From: Tritonibacter mobilis
GTDB taxonomy: Bacteria > Pseudomonadota > Alphaproteobacteria > Rhodobacterales > Rhodobacteraceae
NCBI RefSeq assembly: GCF_001681715.1
Contig: NZ_LNWY01000004.1
Coordinates: forward strand, 124,001 to 188,000
Length of the DNA stretch: 64,000 nt
Direction of reading: 5' to 3'
Shown: piece after piece, positions 25,320 to 35,212 of the stretch
Position numbering within the stretch: position 1 is the stretch's first letter
How the letters are laid out: each line of letters starts with the position of its first letter
Notes under the pieces: generated by a model
Seen by the model: the letters and a program-made list of their open reading frames with translations, nothing else
What the model was told of the DNA's origin: nothing
The model's database searches: none
Translations under genes and position numbers: made by a program

Positions 25320-26150
25320 ATGAGCGCATCAACGCGAAAAACCGCCCTGACCGCCGAGGATATTCGGGCGATGAAAGGGCAAAGCCCCATCGTCAGCCTC
25401 ACCGCCTACACCACACCGATGGCGCAATTGATGGATGATCATTGCGATTTTGTGCTGGTGGGTGACAGCGTCGGCATGGTGCTGCACGGGTTGCCTTCGA
25501 CGCTGGGTGTGACCATGGACATGATGGTGATGCATGGCGCCGCCGTGGCCCGAGGGCTCAAGCGCGCGATGATGGTGATCGACATGCCCTTTGGCAGCTA
25601 TGAACAAGGCCCCGAGCAGGCCTTTGCCAATGCTGCCCGCCTGATGGCAGAAACCGGCGCGGCGGCGGTGAAGCTCGAAGGCGGCGTGGAGATGGCCGAC
25701 ACCATCCGGTTTTTGGTCAAGCGCGGCATCCCGGTGATGGCGCATATCGGCCTCACGCCGCAGTCGATCAACACGCTGGGCGGCTATAAGGTGCAGGGTC
25801 GCGATGAGGCCGCCAAACCGCTGATTTCAGACGCCCGTGCGGTGACGGATGCCGGAGCTTTTGCGGTGGTGCTGGAAAAGGTGCCCGCAAATCTCGCCGA
25901 TCAAGTGACCGAGATCATCGACATCCCGACCATCGGGATCGGAGCTTCGGTGGGCTGTGACGGGCAGGTCTTGGTGGTGGACGACATGCTGGGCTTTTTC
26001 GGCGCGTTCAAGCCCAAGTTTGTCAAACGCTACGCCGAGCTTGGCCCCGCCGCCGAAGAGGCCATTGCCGAGTATGCCGCAGAAGTGCGCGCCCGCGCCT
26101 TCCCCGGCGAAGAGCACATCTTTGCCGACCACGCCCCCAAAAAAGACTGA
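25320..26150 (+). CDS. panB: 3-methyl-2-oxobutanoate hydroxymethyltransferase
   Basis: First step of pantothenate synthesis: transfers a hydroxymethyl group from methylene-tetrahydrofolate to 2-ketoisovalerate. ATG 25320 follows an AGGAG site. The 276-residue protein has '[13 protein letters not shown]', metal-binding '[11 protein letters not shown]', 'DMPFGSY', 'KLEGG', '[12 protein letters not shown]', '[13 protein letters not shown]' and '[21 protein letters not shown]', all family boxes. A much longer frame is open upstream but reads antisense through dppA and is not credible. panC follows 13 bases later. Confidence 0.96.
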   Translation: MSASTRKTALTAEDIRAMKGQSPIVSLTAYTTPMAQLMDDHCDFVLVGDSVGMVLHGLPSTLGVTMDMMVMHGAAVARGLKRAMMVIDMPFGSYEQGPEQAFANAARLMAETGAAAVKLEGGVEMADTIRFLVKRGIPVMAHIGLTPQSINTLGGYKVQGRDEAAKPLISDARAVTDAGAFAVVLEKVPANLADQVTEIIDIPTIGIGASVGCDGQVLVVDDMLGFFGAFKPKFVKRYAELGPAAEEAIAEYAAEVRARAFPGEEHIFADHAPKKD

Positions 26151-26163
26151 AGGACCGCCCCTG

Positions 26164-27006
26164 ATGACAACTCCGATCCTGCGCCGTCTGGATGATCTGC
26201 GCGCCCTGCGCCGCGACTGGATGCTGAAGGGCGAAACCCTTGGTTTGGTGCCAACCATGGGGGCTTTGCACGCCGGCCATCTGTCGCTGGTCGAGGCCGC
26301 TAAATCCGCCTGTGATCATGTGGTGGTGACGATCTTTGTGAACCCCAAACAGTTCAACAGCCCCGAAGACCTCGCCAACTACCCCCGTACCGAACATGAG
26401 GACGCCGAAAAACTCGCGCCCTTTGGCGTCGATGCGATCTATGTGCCGGACCCGGACCAGATCTACCCCGAAGGCTACGCCACCACCGTCAGCCTCAGCG
26501 GCATCACTGAGGTGATGGAAGGTCCCAACCGCCCCGGCCACTTTGAGGGCGTCGCCACCGTTGTCGCCAAACTGTTCCTGCAGTCCGGTGCCGATCAGGC
26601 CTTCTTTGGCGAAAAGGATTATCAGCAGTTGATGGTGGTGCGGCGCATGGCCCGCGATCTGGATATCCCCATCGAAGTCATCGGCTGCCCCACCGTGCGT
26701 GAACCATCCGGCCTTGCCATGTCGTCGCGCAATATGCGTCTGTCGCCTGCCGCCACTGAAACCGCAGGCCAGTTGAACCCCATGATGGAAGCCGCCGCCG
26801 ACCGCCTGCGCGCAGGCGAAGACTACGCCCCGCTAGAGGCCGAGATGCGCGCCCGACTCCGGGATCTGGGGTTTTCAGAGATCGAGTATATCGATCTGCG
26901 CTGCGCCGAGGATCTGGCGACCATGACCCGTCTGGATCGTCCTGCCCGGATGCTTGTGGCGGCATGGCTCGACGGGGTGCGTTTGATCGACAATATCGCC
27001 GTCTGA
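26164..27006 (+). CDS. panC: Pantothenate synthetase
   Basis: Condenses pantoate and beta-alanine with ATP. The 280-residue protein shows the HIGH-like motif 'MGALHAGHLSLVE', 'VNPKQFNSPEDLANYPRT', 'GPNRPGHFEGVATVVAKLF', 'FGEKDYQQL' and the KMSKS-like 'SGLAMSSRN'. It is the second gene of a panBC operon (13-base gap). panD is not in the window. Confidence 0.96.
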   Translation: MTTPILRRLDDLRALRRDWMLKGETLGLVPTMGALHAGHLSLVEAAKSACDHVVVTIFVNPKQFNSPEDLANYPRTEHEDAEKLAPFGVDAIYVPDPDQIYPEGYATTVSLSGITEVMEGPNRPGHFEGVATVVAKLFLQSGADQAFFGEKDYQQLMVVRRMARDLDIPIEVIGCPTVREPSGLAMSSRNMRLSPAATETAGQLNPMMEAAADRLRAGEDYAPLEAEMRARLRDLGFSEIEYIDLRCAEDLATMTRLDRPARMLVAAWLDGVRLIDNIAV

Positions 27007-27031
27007 AGCGCGCGCGTCACAGCGGCACTGT

Positions 27032-27047
27032 TACTAATTTATTAGTA
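27032..27047. promoter_or_regulatory. AT-rich dyad upstream of glpK
   Basis: TACTAA-TTTA-TTAGTA is a perfect 16-base dyad 68 bases upstream of the glpK ATG, standing out as AT-rich in a GC-rich region. It could be an operator for a glycerol regulator or part of the promoter. Confidence 0.35.
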
Positions 27048-27114
27048 GGGGCTGGTCGCGCTAACAGATTTATGTCTAATCTCCGCTCCAAGAGATGATT
27101 TGGAGGGGGAGCAC

Positions 27115-28599
27115 ATGACCTATATTCTCGCGATCGATCAGGGCACCACATCGACCCGCGCGATCCTGTTTGACGGCGATATGCAGGTGGCTGCGGTCGC
27201 GCAAGAGGAGTTTCCCCAGCACTACCCCAACGCGGGCTGGGTGGAGCATGACCCGGAGGATCTGTGGTCCACGACGCTCTCCACCTGCCGCAAGGTGCTG
27301 TCGGACAAGGGTATTTCCGCCTCAGATATTGCTGGAATCGGCATCACCAACCAGCGCGAAACCACCGTGGTCTGGGATAAATCCACCGGCCGCGCCATCC
27401 ACAACGCCATCGTCTGGCAGGACCGCCGCACCGCCGAGATTTGCGAGGTTCTGCGCGATGAGGGCCATGAGGACGTGGTGCGCGACACCACCGGGCTTTT
27501 GCTCGACCCCTATTTCTCCGGCACTAAGGTCAAATGGATTCTCGACACGGTTGAGGGCGCGCGCAGCCGTGCCAAAGCCGGAGAGCTGTTGTTCGGCACC
27601 ATCGACAGTTTTTTGATCTGGCGCCTCACCGGCGGACAGGCCCATGTGACGGACGCCACTAACGCCGCGCGCACCTTGATGTATGACATCAAATCCGGCG
27701 CGTGGAGCAACGAGATCTGCGCCATGCTGGATGTGCCACAAGCCATGCTGCCCGAGGTTCTGGACTGCGCCGCCGATTTTGGCACCACAGTCGAGGACCA
27801 CTTTGGCGGCGCGATCCCCATTCTGGGCGTTGCAGGCGATCAGCAGGCCGCCACCGTCGGCCAGACCTGTTTTCAGCCGGGGATGATGAAATCCACCTAT
27901 GGCACCGGCTGCTTTGCGCTTTTGAACACAGGTGACACGCCGGTGCTGTCAAAGAACCGCATGCTGACCACCATTGCCTATCAACTGGATGGCAAACCCA
28001 CCTATGCGCTGGAAGGGTCGATCTTTATCGCGGGGGCTGCGGTGCAATGGCTGCGCGACGGGCTGGGCATCATTGGCAAAGCCAGCGAGTCGGGCGTGCT
28101 GGCCGATAGGGCAGATCCGACCCAGGATGTGATCCTTGTGCCTGCGTTTACAGGCCTTGGCGCACCCTATTGGGAACCCGATTGCCGGGGCGGTATGTTT
28201 GGCCTCACCCGCAACTCCGGGCCTGCGGAATTTGCCCGCGCCGCGCTGCAAAGCGTCGCCTACCAGACCCGCGACCTCTGGGAAGCGATGCGCGCCGATT
28301 GGGAGGGCGACGCCAATGTCACCCTGCGCGTCGACGGCGGTATGAGCGCCAGCGACTGGGCCATGCAAAGCCTCTCTGATACACTCGGTGCTGCCGTGGA
28401 CCGCCCCGTCATGCAGGAAACCACCGCGCTGGGCGCGGCATGGCTTGCAGGCATGAAAGCAGGCGTCTACCCCGATCAGAACGGTTTTGCAGCCACTTGG
28501 GCGCTGGATCGCGAGTTCACTCCGATGCTGGACGCAGGTCGCCGCGAAGAGGCCTATGCCCGCTGGAAACGCGCCGTGCAGGCGGTCATCGGCGTCTAA
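27115..28599 (+). CDS. glpK: Glycerol kinase
   Basis: Phosphorylates glycerol to glycerol 3-phosphate in the cytoplasm. The 494-residue protein starts at ATG 27115 after GGAGGGGGAGC. FGGY-family boxes are '[15 protein letters not shown]', '[14 protein letters not shown]', '[11 protein letters not shown]', '[12 protein letters not shown]', '[16 protein letters not shown]', '[15 protein letters not shown]', '[23 protein letters not shown]' and '[13 protein letters not shown]'. Full length and intact. No glpD or glycerol transporter is adjacent. Confidence 0.97.
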   Translation: MTYILAIDQGTTSTRAILFDGDMQVAAVAQEEFPQHYPNAGWVEHDPEDLWSTTLSTCRKVLSDKGISASDIAGIGITNQRETTVVWDKSTGRAIHNAIVWQDRRTAEICEVLRDEGHEDVVRDTTGLLLDPYFSGTKVKWILDTVEGARSRAKAGELLFGTIDSFLIWRLTGGQAHVTDATNAARTLMYDIKSGAWSNEICAMLDVPQAMLPEVLDCAADFGTTVEDHFGGAIPILGVAGDQQAATVGQTCFQPGMMKSTYGTGCFALLNTGDTPVLSKNRMLTTIAYQLDGKPTYALEGSIFIAGAAVQWLRDGLGIIGKASESGVLADRADPTQDVILVPAFTGLGAPYWEPDCRGGMFGLTRNSGPAEFARAALQSVAYQTRDLWEAMRADWEGDANVTLRVDGGMSASDWAMQSLSDTLGAAVDRPVMQETTALGAAWLAGMKAGVYPDQNGFAATWALDREFTPMLDAGRREEAYARWKRAVQAVIGV

Positions 28600-28617
28600 C
28601 GCCGCGATCCGCACGCC

Positions 28618-28670
28618 CGTTTTCTTCTAACGAGAAATATCCCGGGGGTGCAGGGGGCAGAGCCCCCTGC
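28618..28670. repeat. TTCTTCTAAC-type repeat with hairpin, copy A
   Basis: TTCTTCTAAC-x3-AAATATCCCGG followed by a 9-bp stem (28650-28658 with 28662-28670) closing on an AGA loop. It lies between the convergent glpK and flavin monooxygenase genes and probably also works as a terminator. Confidence 0.7.
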
Positions 28671-28696
28671 CTCCAAGCCCTGAGTTCGAACCTCGC

Positions 28697-29950
28697 CTAG
28701 ACCTGCGCCCCATCCGCAATGGTGCGCTGCCGCGCGTTCAGCGCCTCAATGGAAAACCCAGAGATCGCCTTGTACTTTGCCGCATGCGCCGCAAGATCCG
28801 CGCGTGGAATGATACAGTCGATCTCGTCAAAATCCCCGCCACACAGATCCTCTACCCGCTGCAACACCGCATCCGGCCCATTGCCGGACCGGTTGGCCAG
28901 CCCGATCTTGGTGGCCGCCGGCCGCATCTCTGCCTCATAGGCCGAGAGCGCCGCGTCATTTACCCCATGCTCCAGCATCTGCGCGCCTATGTTGCGCGCA
29001 TCCAGAATGGCTTGGCTCGCACCGTTGGACCCGATCGGGTAGGTCGGATGTGCCGCATCACCCATCAATGTGCGATTGCCAAAGGTCCAGCGCGGCAGCG
29101 GGTCGCGATCCACCATCGGATATTCATAGACCACATCCGCACCTCGGATCAGCGCAGGCACATCGATCCAGTCAAACCGCCAGTCTTCAAAATCCCCGAC
29201 GCACTGATCCACATCCACCGCCCGGTTCCAGTCCTCACGCTGAAAATCCTGATTGGGATCAAATCGCTTCTCCGCGATCCAGTTGAGCGTGGCCAGCCCC
29301 TCCGCATCGGGCGCAGAAATCGGATAGGAGACAAAGCGTAAATTGTCGTGCCCGATCATCACCATGGCGCCGTCGCCCTTGAACAAGGGGGCGCGGGTGG
29401 TGGCACGCCACAGGATGCGCCCATCCCAGATCGGCGCGCCCTCACTGGGGTACTGACAGGCGCGCAAAGCAGAATGAATACCATCGGCAGCGATCACCAT
29501 GCGCCCCGACGCACTGCGCCCATCATCAAGGTGTAAAACCGCGCCGTCATTTGTATCTTCCCAGCCCACGGCCCGCGCCCCGGTGGTCACGGCCTCAGGT
29601 CCGGCCCGTTCCAGCAAAGCGCGATACAAGAGCATCTGTAATTCGCCGCGATGCACCGAGAACTGCGGCCATGCATACCCCGCCTTCAGGCCGCGCGGCT
29701 CTTCCCAGATGGTATTGCCAAGTTTGGAATAAAACCCAAGCTGCCGCGTGCGCACACCAATCGCGTCAAGCTCCGCCTCCAGCCCAAGGTCAAACAGCTC
29801 TCGCACCGCATTGGGTTGCAGGTTGATGCCCACCCCCATCGGTTTCAGCGCGCGCGTGGCCTCAAAGACCCGAAACGGCACCCCAATCTGGTGCAGCGTC
29901 AACCCAAGGCTAAGGCCCGCGATACCGCCGCCTGCAATCAATACTGTCAT
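28697..29950 (-). CDS. FAD-dependent aromatic-ring-type monooxygenase (PhzS / salicylate hydroxylase-like)
   Basis: A 417-residue class A flavoprotein monooxygenase. Visible are the FAD-binding 'GGGIAGLSLGLTLHQIG' (residues 6-22) followed by 'FRVFEATRALKPMGVGINL', the DG motif 'VIAADGIHSALR' and the second FAD site 'LMGDAAHPTYPIGSNGASQAILDA'. Such enzymes hydroxylate aromatic or heteroaromatic acids using NAD(P)H and oxygen. The overall sequence is nearest in style to the 'flavin-dependent oxidoreductase' PhzS group. The substrate is unknown and there are no linked catabolic genes. GGAGGAGCC precedes ATG. idi is upstream on the same strand, 68 bases away. Confidence 0.8.
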   Translation of the reverse strand: MTVLIAGGGIAGLSLGLTLHQIGVPFRVFEATRALKPMGVGINLQPNAVRELFDLGLEAELDAIGVRTRQLGFYSKLGNTIWEEPRGLKAGYAWPQFSVHRGELQMLLYRALLERAGPEAVTTGARAVGWEDTNDGAVLHLDDGRSASGRMVIAADGIHSALRACQYPSEGAPIWDGRILWRATTRAPLFKGDGAMVMIGHDNLRFVSYPISAPDAEGLATLNWIAEKRFDPNQDFQREDWNRAVDVDQCVGDFEDWRFDWIDVPALIRGADVVYEYPMVDRDPLPRWTFGNRTLMGDAAHPTYPIGSNGASQAILDARNIGAQMLEHGVNDAALSAYEAEMRPAATKIGLANRSGNGPDAVLQRVEDLCGGDFDEIDCIIPRADLAAHAAKYKAISGFSIEALNARQRTIADGAQV

Positions 29951-30018
29951 CTGTTCTGGCTCCTCCCGCGCGGCATATGATCATGCCCAAGCCGGAAAAG
30001 GCAAGACAGCTGACAGGA

Positions 30019-30573
30019 TCACGGCCGCGAAGAAACGATGAGATCAGGGCCAAAAATCACATTGGCATAATCGGCCAGATAGATTTTCACCCAAGGGGTG
30101 AAGCGCTCCGGGTGACGCCCCACTTCGGCCAGAAGATCGTGATAGTCCACCCAGCGCGTCTCCATCACCTCTGCCGGGTTTGGAGCTAGCCCGAGCGGGG
30201 CGATCATATGCGCAAGGTAGACATCCACCACCTCATGCTCAATGAGACCATCCCCCACATCGGCGCGGTATTCCAGCGTATGACGATATTCGGGATGCAA
30301 GCCCGTAAGGCCTAGCTCTTCGTCAAGGCGGCGCACCGCGCAGCGATCCGAGGCCTCGCGCCACTGAGGATGTGTGCAACAGGTGTTCGCCCAGAGGCCG
30401 GGCGTGTGGTATTTGCCCATCGCCCGACGCTGCATCAGGATCTCACGCCCGCGCACCACAAAGACGGAAACGGCCTTGTGCCGCAGCCCCTCCTGATGGG
30501 CACGCAGCTTGTCCACCGGGGTCAGGGTCCCGTCAACCCATGCGGGGATCAGATCTGGACGGCGCTCGGTCAT
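30019..30573 (-). CDS. idi: Isopentenyl-diphosphate delta-isomerase, type I
   Basis: Interconverts IPP and DMAPP for isoprenoid synthesis. The 184-residue Nudix-fold protein begins at MTERRPDLIPAW, after an AGGAGTGAC site, rather than 18 codons upstream. Family residues are 'HKAVSVFVV', 'QRRAMGKYHTPGLWANTCCTHPQ' with the catalytic Cys, the Nudix-like 'RRLDEELGL' and 'EHEVVDVYLA' with the catalytic Glu. The type I enzyme is typical of Rhodobacterales, where it is often near photosynthesis genes; none are seen here. Confidence 0.93.
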   Translation of the reverse strand: MTERRPDLIPAWVDGTLTPVDKLRAHQEGLRHKAVSVFVVRGREILMQRRAMGKYHTPGLWANTCCTHPQWREASDRCAVRRLDEELGLTGLHPEYRHTLEYRADVGDGLIEHEVVDVYLAHMIAPLGLAPNPAEVMETRWVDYHDLLAEVGRHPERFTPWVKIYLADYANVIFGPDLIVSSRP

Positions 30574-30656
30574 GTCACTCCTGAGGATGGTTGCGCAAAA
30601 ACGGTCATCTAGGACAAGCGGTGACATATCTCAAGTGTGCAGACCATGACACAAGA

Positions 30657-30680
30657 CGCCGCGGCCCTTGAACCGCGGCG
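30657..30680 (-). terminator. Hairpin after the cytochrome c gene
   Basis: Perfect 8-bp GC stem (30657-30664 with 30673-30680) starting about 30 bases after the cytochrome stop codon and followed on the minus strand by TCTTGTGT. It separates the cytochrome gene from idi. Confidence 0.55.
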
Positions 30681-30709
30681 CTGATTGCAGATCTTTGCCG
30701 ATCTCAGTG

Positions 30710-31177
30710 TCAGTCGCTGCTGCTGGTTTCGGCTGCGTCACTCTCAGCCGCCTCGGAGAGGGCCGGACCAAATTGAGCAAGATAAGCGAACACGTCCTCG
30801 CCCCCCTTCTTCATGCGAAAGGCCATCTTGGATTTGGCTTTATTGTCATCGAGATACTCTCGGAGGAAGCCGCGCGGATCCTCAAGATAGGAGGTGAATT
30901 GCGCCTCATCCCAGACCAGCCCGGCTTCGCCTGCGGCGACAAGATCGTCCCCATAGCGAAAATCCTCCACGGTGCCCGCTTGGCGTCCCGCAATCCCCCA
31001 GAGGTTCGGCCCGGTTCGACCGCCTTTGGTGATGGTCTCCCCCTCATCCGAGACGATCTGATGGCAGGATTTGCATTTGTTAAACGCCTTTTGCCCTTTC
31101 TCAGCATCTCCTTCGGCCATGGCGAGGCCGGGGAGGGCGAGAGCAATCACAATGGCTGTACTGAACATCTGTTTCAT
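30710..31177 (-). CDS. Periplasmic class I cytochrome c (cytochrome c2/c551-552 type)
   Basis: A 155-residue exported electron carrier. The signal peptide MKQMFSTAIVIALALPGLAMA-EG is followed by haem site CKSCH (residues 35-39) and, near residue 118, 'SKMAFRM', which supplies the axial Met. The spacing and 'GPNLWGIAGRQAG' segment fit the larger cytochrome c2 subclass of Rhodobacterales. It probably shuttles electrons between the bc1 complex and terminal oxidases or reductases in the periplasm. The C-terminal tail is Ser/Asp-rich. Monocistronic. Confidence 0.9.
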   Translation of the reverse strand: MKQMFSTAIVIALALPGLAMAEGDAEKGQKAFNKCKSCHQIVSDEGETITKGGRTGPNLWGIAGRQAGTVEDFRYGDDLVAAGEAGLVWDEAQFTSYLEDPRGFLREYLDDNKAKSKMAFRMKKGGEDVFAYLAQFGPALSEAAESDAAETSSSD

Positions 31178-31807
31178 TAGGCTGGCTCCTGTGCAGTCAA
31201 GTCGCTGCCCGCAACCTCGGATTTAAAGCGTGTCAGAGTCAACGCGACATAAACGACATGGCGGCCCGGTTTCATGCGGCGAGGTCAAAACTTGGGGGCT
31301 TTGGGACGGCAAAAATAAAGGGCTTCGCCTCTCTTGGCCTGCGGCCAATTCACCCCAGGATATTTGCGGTTAGAAGAGAAGGAAGGCTGCGCTTTTCTTC
31401 TAACGCCAAATATCCCGGAGCGCGAGGCAGAGCCTCGCATTGCCGTTGCGCCCCAAGCGCGCTCTGGGCTTATGAAATCCTAAACCCACAAGGCTATTCT
31501 GGCCCGGATCGCGATCATCCGCCGGGCGTAAAACCTCCGGCACCACCAGGAACCGGCTTCCCTTTCTGGGGAGCAGTGCAGAGATAACGTTGAGCACGCG
31601 GGGGGATATCCCCGGCCACCTCCGCCTTTGTGGCGGCGCCGCCATCTTTATCTGAAGCTCTTTCAAGGCATACCGTTCACAGTTTGAATGCCCGTCTAGA
31701 ACATCGCTGTTCCATTTGTCACCGAGCGCCAGATGGGTGGGTCGGACATTGCGCTTGTGCGCCAACTTGTGATGTAAAAAAGGCAAATAGCGACCTCGCG
31801 AGACGCC
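31178..31807. other. Long intergenic region carrying two repeat copies
   Basis: About 630 bases between the divergent cytochrome c gene and a hypothetical gene. Besides promoters it holds the inverted pair of TTCTTCTAAC-type repeats (31334-31438). The short frames seen here have no family resemblance. I found no tRNA or known ncRNA pattern. Confidence 0.5.
31334..31438. repeat. Inverted pair of TTCTTCTAAC-type repeats, copies B and C
   Basis: Copy B (reverse, 31334-31380) and copy C (forward, 31391-31438) face each other: GGATATTTG-x2-GTTAGAAGA is the near complement of TCTTCTAAC-x2-CAAATATCC, giving a large dyad around 31357-31414. Each copy keeps its own outer hairpin: TTGGCC-TGC-GGCCAA at 31334-31348 and GCGAGGC-AGA-GCCTCGC at 31422-31438 (approximate to a base). 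Confidence 0.7.
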
Positions 31808-32251
31808 ATGACAGAAGATTTGCGCCCTCACATCCCCTTGATACGCGATCCTCACACTGGGATCGCTCGGCGCAGGCTTGCTCTGGCTGAAGCCTCTGCC
31901 CGCGCGGGATTTGTGACAAGTCTCGGGCGTGGGCTGAGCGATGCAGTGGATTTCACCCGAGATCCTGATGACGAATTTCTCATAGCTTTGCACAATAGGC
32001 TGGCAACCGCGCGCTGGGCGGCAAAACGGGCAAGCTGGCTGGGCGGCAGGCTTTACAATCGCTTGGTCGGGGAAGACCCGGACTATGTTGAACTGTCAGG
32101 GTCACATATCGCCCATGTGCTGCAACTGTTGGGGCGAGAATGCCCGGCCAGTTTAGATCCGTTGCAACTCTATCAGGTCCGCGTGGATGTGGTCAAAGAC
32201 GCCATAGACCTATTAACTGTGTCAGTCGCTTCTGAGAAAAGCGACGAGTAA
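31808..32251 (+). CDS. Hypothetical protein
   Basis: A 147-residue, predominantly helical, charged protein without signal peptide, membrane segment or recognised motif. It contains the stretch 'ARWAAKRASWLGGRLYNRLVGEDPDYVELSGSHIAHVLQLLGR'. The ribosome site upstream of ATG is poor. Reading frame length and its neat end three bases before the convergent yaiI stop support a real gene, but no function can be assigned. Confidence 0.5.
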   Translation: MTEDLRPHIPLIRDPHTGIARRRLALAEASARAGFVTSLGRGLSDAVDFTRDPDDEFLIALHNRLATARWAAKRASWLGGRLYNRLVGEDPDYVELSGSHIAHVLQLLGRECPASLDPLQLYQVRVDVVKDAIDLLTVSVASEKSDE

Positions 32252-32254
32252 CCG

Positions 32255-32707
32255 TTATCCCTTTGCCGCGCGGATTTCGCGCTCCAGCGCGTCCAGAAAC
32301 CGCGACCGATCCGCCTTTGAGAACGCTTTGCCGCCGCCTTGCATGCCCAAGGGATTGGCCGCGCGCAGGTCGGCCATCAGGTCCCGCATCGCCAGTTGCT
32401 GGCCGATATTGGCCTCGGTAAAGCGCTCGCCATTGTGGCGCAGCACCCGCGCGCCTGCCTCGATGCATTTGGCGGCCAGCGGGATGTCTCCCGTCACCAC
32501 CACATCGCCCGGCCCGCAGCGCTCGGCGATCCACATGTCGGCCACATCCGCGCCTGCATCCACGATGACGTTTTCCACCAGCGGGTTTTGCGAGGGCCTG
32601 AGGCCCCCGTTGGAGACCACAAACATGCGCCATTTGTGGCGGGTGGCGACCCGCTCTGCCTCGGCTTTGACCGGGCAGGCATCGGCGTCGATGTATAGCG
32701 TGCTCAC
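32255..32707 (-). CDS. yaiI: YaiI/YqxD family (UPF0178, DUF188) PIN-like protein
   Basis: A 150-residue protein of the UPF0178 family. It starts with a GTG codon overlapping the sthA stop and begins [20 protein letters not shown], with the family's Asp-rich pocket (DADACPV), 'VSNGG', '[15 protein letters not shown]' and '[12 protein letters not shown]'. The fold is PIN-like, so a nuclease activity is suspected for the family but not established. It is the last gene of the fghA-sthA-yaiI unit. Confidence 0.85.
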   Translation of the reverse strand: MSTLYIDADACPVKAEAERVATRHKWRMFVVSNGGLRPSQNPLVENVIVDAGADVADMWIAERCGPGDVVVTGDIPLAAKCIEAGARVLRHNGERFTEANIGQQLAMRDLMADLRAANPLGMQGGGKAFSKADRSRFLDALEREIRAAKG

Positions 32708-34218
32708 TCTGCTGCCTTGTCCTTTTTGGCGTCGTCGTCCTTTGTCGCTTCTGCCTTCTTTGCCGGGGCTTTCTTGACCTTGGAGGGGGCGCGCAGGTCC
32801 TTGTATTCATCCGGGATTGGCATCCGGTTGAAGGCATCGAGACCTGCGATCTTATAGGCCTCGGCCAAGGTCGGATAGTTGAAGGTGTTCTGGACGAAGT
32901 AATCCACCGTACCCTTGAGGTTCAGCACCGCCTGGGCGATGTGAATAAGCTCAGTCGCGCCTTCGCCGACGATCTGCACGCCCAGTACGCGGCGAGTCTT
33001 GAGCGAAAACAGCATCTTCAGCATGCCGTGCTCCAGCCCCATAATGTGCCCGCGCGAGGTTTCGCGGAACCGCGCGATGCCGACCTCATACGGGACGCCG
33101 CGCTCTTTCAGCTCTTCTTCGGACATCCCACAGGTGGACATTTCCGGCACCGAGTAGATGCCATAGGGGAACCAGGGGCTCTCGGGTACGGTGGGCACAT
33201 CCATCGCATGACAGGCCGCAACGCGGCCCTGTTGCAGCGAGGTGGAGGCCAGCGACGGATGCCCGATCACATCGCCGGTGGCATAGATATGGGACACTTT
33301 GGTCTGATAGGTCTTGCGCTCCACCTCAAGGCGGCCGCGATGATCGGTCTCCAGCCCCACGGCCTTGAGGTTCAGGCGATCCGTGTTGCCCATGCGCCCG
33401 GCGGCAAACAACAGCATTTCGCCGCGCACGTGGCGGCCGTTTTCCAGCGTCACCTCGATATGGCTGCCTTCATCCTCGATTTTTTCAATCGCAGACCCCA
33501 GCCGCAGATCGACGCCATTTTCGCGGATCTGGTGGGTGAACTCCTGAATGAGCGTGCGGTCGATGAAATCAAGGAAGCTGTCGCGTGGCTCGATCAGGGT
33601 GACGCGCACATCCAGCGCCGAAAACATGGTGGCATATTCCACGCCAATGACGCCTGCCCCCACGACGATCAGCGAGCGCGGGATTTCCTCCATCTCCAGA
33701 AACTCGTCGCCATCCACCACGGTCTTGCCATTAAAGGGCACGGTATCGGGGCGGTAGGTGCGGGTGCCGGTGGCGATCAGGAATTTTTCGCCGGTGACGC
33801 GGGTGGTGTCACCCGCCTCGACTTCCACCTCGACCTCATTTGGGCCGGTGAAATGCGCCATGCCCGCCAGCATATCGACGTGGTTGCGGTTGAACTGATG
33901 TTCCAGCACGTCGACCTCGTGATCGAGCGTCATATGCAGGCGCGCCTTCAGGTCTTCGGCCTTGATCTGATCCTTCACCCGGTAGGCGCGACCGTAAAAA
34001 CTGCGCTCGCGCCAGCCGGTGAGGTTCAGCACGGTTTCCCGCAGCGTCTTGGAGGGCACCGTGCCGGTATGAACAGAGACCCCGCCCAGGCGATCCTTGC
34101 GGTCAATCACCAGCACCCGGCGCTTGAGCTTGGCGGCCTGAATTGCGGCGGTGCGGCCAGAGGGGCCGGAGCCGATGACGATCAGGTCATAGTCGAATTT
34201 GGAAGGGGTCTCGGTCAT
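32704..34218 (-). CDS. sthA: Si-specific (soluble) NAD(P)+ transhydrogenase
   Basis: A 504-residue FAD flavoprotein that moves reducing equivalents between NADPH and NAD+. The FAD site '[21 protein letters not shown]', the second Rossmann '[19 protein letters not shown]' and the dimer domain '[20 protein letters not shown]' are clear. Where disulfide reductases have CxxxxC the protein reads '[17 protein letters not shown]', without cysteines, so it cannot be a dithiol dehydrogenase; this fits the SthA branch. A Lys/Asp/Ala-rich tail of about 28 residues ends the protein. It starts 4 bases after fghA ends, so the two are cotranscribed. Confidence 0.9.
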   Translation of the reverse strand: MTETPSKFDYDLIVIGSGPSGRTAAIQAAKLKRRVLVIDRKDRLGGVSVHTGTVPSKTLRETVLNLTGWRERSFYGRAYRVKDQIKAEDLKARLHMTLDHEVDVLEHQFNRNHVDMLAGMAHFTGPNEVEVEVEAGDTTRVTGEKFLIATGTRTYRPDTVPFNGKTVVDGDEFLEMEEIPRSLIVVGAGVIGVEYATMFSALDVRVTLIEPRDSFLDFIDRTLIQEFTHQIRENGVDLRLGSAIEKIEDEGSHIEVTLENGRHVRGEMLLFAAGRMGNTDRLNLKAVGLETDHRGRLEVERKTYQTKVSHIYATGDVIGHPSLASTSLQQGRVAACHAMDVPTVPESPWFPYGIYSVPEMSTCGMSEEELKERGVPYEVGIARFRETSRGHIMGLEHGMLKMLFSLKTRRVLGVQIVGEGATELIHIAQAVLNLKGTVDYFVQNTFNYPTLAEAYKIAGLDAFNRMPIPDEYKDLRAPSKVKKAPAKKAEATKDDDAKKDKAAE

Positions 34219-34222
34219 GGTG

Positions 34223-35068
34223 TTACTCCCGATAGAGGGCGTCTGCGTGGAAGGAGACATGCTCCTCCATGAAGGTGGAGACAAAGAAGTAGCTGTGATC
34301 ATAGCCCTTCTGCATCCGCAAGGTGGCCTCCTGACGGCGTTCCGCGATGGCACTGGCGAGCGCTTCGGTTTTCAGCAAGTCGCCAAATTGATCCGCCGTG
34401 CCGGTGTCGATCAGAACGGGGCCATCAAAGCCCACATCGCGCATCAAGAGGGACGCGTCATGTTTGGCCCAGAGGCTCTCATCCGCACCGAGATAGGCGC
34501 TGAGCTGTTTGCGGCCCCAGTCGCTGTTGGTGGGGTTGCAGATCGGCGCGAAGGCGGACACCGACCGGTAACGCCCCGGCAGGTTCATCGCCAGCGTCAA
34601 CGCGCCGTGACCGCCCATGGAATGGCCGGTGATGGCCTGACGGGACATGTCGAGGTTGAACCGTTCGCCCAAGAGCGCGGGCAGTTCTTCGGCCACATAG
34701 TCCCACATCTGGAAATGCGGCGCCCATGGGTCTTGGGTGGCGTTGACGTAAAACCCCGCACCCTGTCCCAGATCATACGCCTCGTCATTGGCAACACCTT
34801 CGCCGCGCGGGCTGGTGTCGGGAAACACCATGGCGATGCCTTGCTCGGCGCACCACGCCTGCGCGCCGGCCTTTGTCATGGCGTTTTCATGGGTGCAGGT
34901 CAGGCCCGAGAGATACCACAGGAGCGGCACCGGGCCGTCCTTGGCCTCTTCGGGCAGAAACAGGCCAAAGGTCATTTCGCAATTTGTGCTGCTGCTCTGG
35001 TGGCGATAGACGCCCTGAACGCCGCCAAAGGCGCAGTTCTCGGACACGGTTTCCAGTGTGGTTTCCAT
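34223..35068 (-). CDS. fghA: S-formylglutathione hydrolase
   Basis: Second step of glutathione-dependent formaldehyde oxidation: hydrolyses S-formylglutathione to formate and glutathione. The 281-residue esterase-D family protein has 'LLWYLSGLTCTHENAMTKAGAQ', the nucleophile box 'GHSMGGHGAL' with Ser150, catalytic Asp in 'IDTGTADQF' and catalytic His in 'GYDHSYFF'. The start is at METTLE, after a GAGGAGAG site. The glutathione-dependent formaldehyde dehydrogenase gene is not adjacent. The operon with sthA suggests a joint role in one-carbon/NADH balance. Confidence 0.95.
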   Translation of the reverse strand: METTLETVSENCAFGGVQGVYRHQSSSTNCEMTFGLFLPEEAKDGPVPLLWYLSGLTCTHENAMTKAGAQAWCAEQGIAMVFPDTSPRGEGVANDEAYDLGQGAGFYVNATQDPWAPHFQMWDYVAEELPALLGERFNLDMSRQAITGHSMGGHGALTLAMNLPGRYRSVSAFAPICNPTNSDWGRKQLSAYLGADESLWAKHDASLLMRDVGFDGPVLIDTGTADQFGDLLKTEALASAIAERRQEATLRMQKGYDHSYFFVSTFMEEHVSFHADALYRE

Positions 35069-35212
35069 CGAAGCTCTCCTCGAAATCGGTGTTGGCCCAT
35101 CGCTAACGGGGTGGGGCGGATTAATCCAGTGCTGCCGCGCCGTCTTAAACCCTTTTTGCGCCGGAAGGTTGCAATTGGCTAAAGATCGCTTTTCCGATGT
35201 GCGGTAAAGTGC

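Noticed and set aside
27114-27115. TTG 27100 as glpK start
   Set aside because: The ATG at 27115 has an ideal GGAGG spacing and matches the family N-terminus; TTG 27100 lies inside the ribosome site.
32941-34272. 443-codon frame on the + strand
   Set aside because: Antisense to sthA; no domain signature and composition of a shadow frame.
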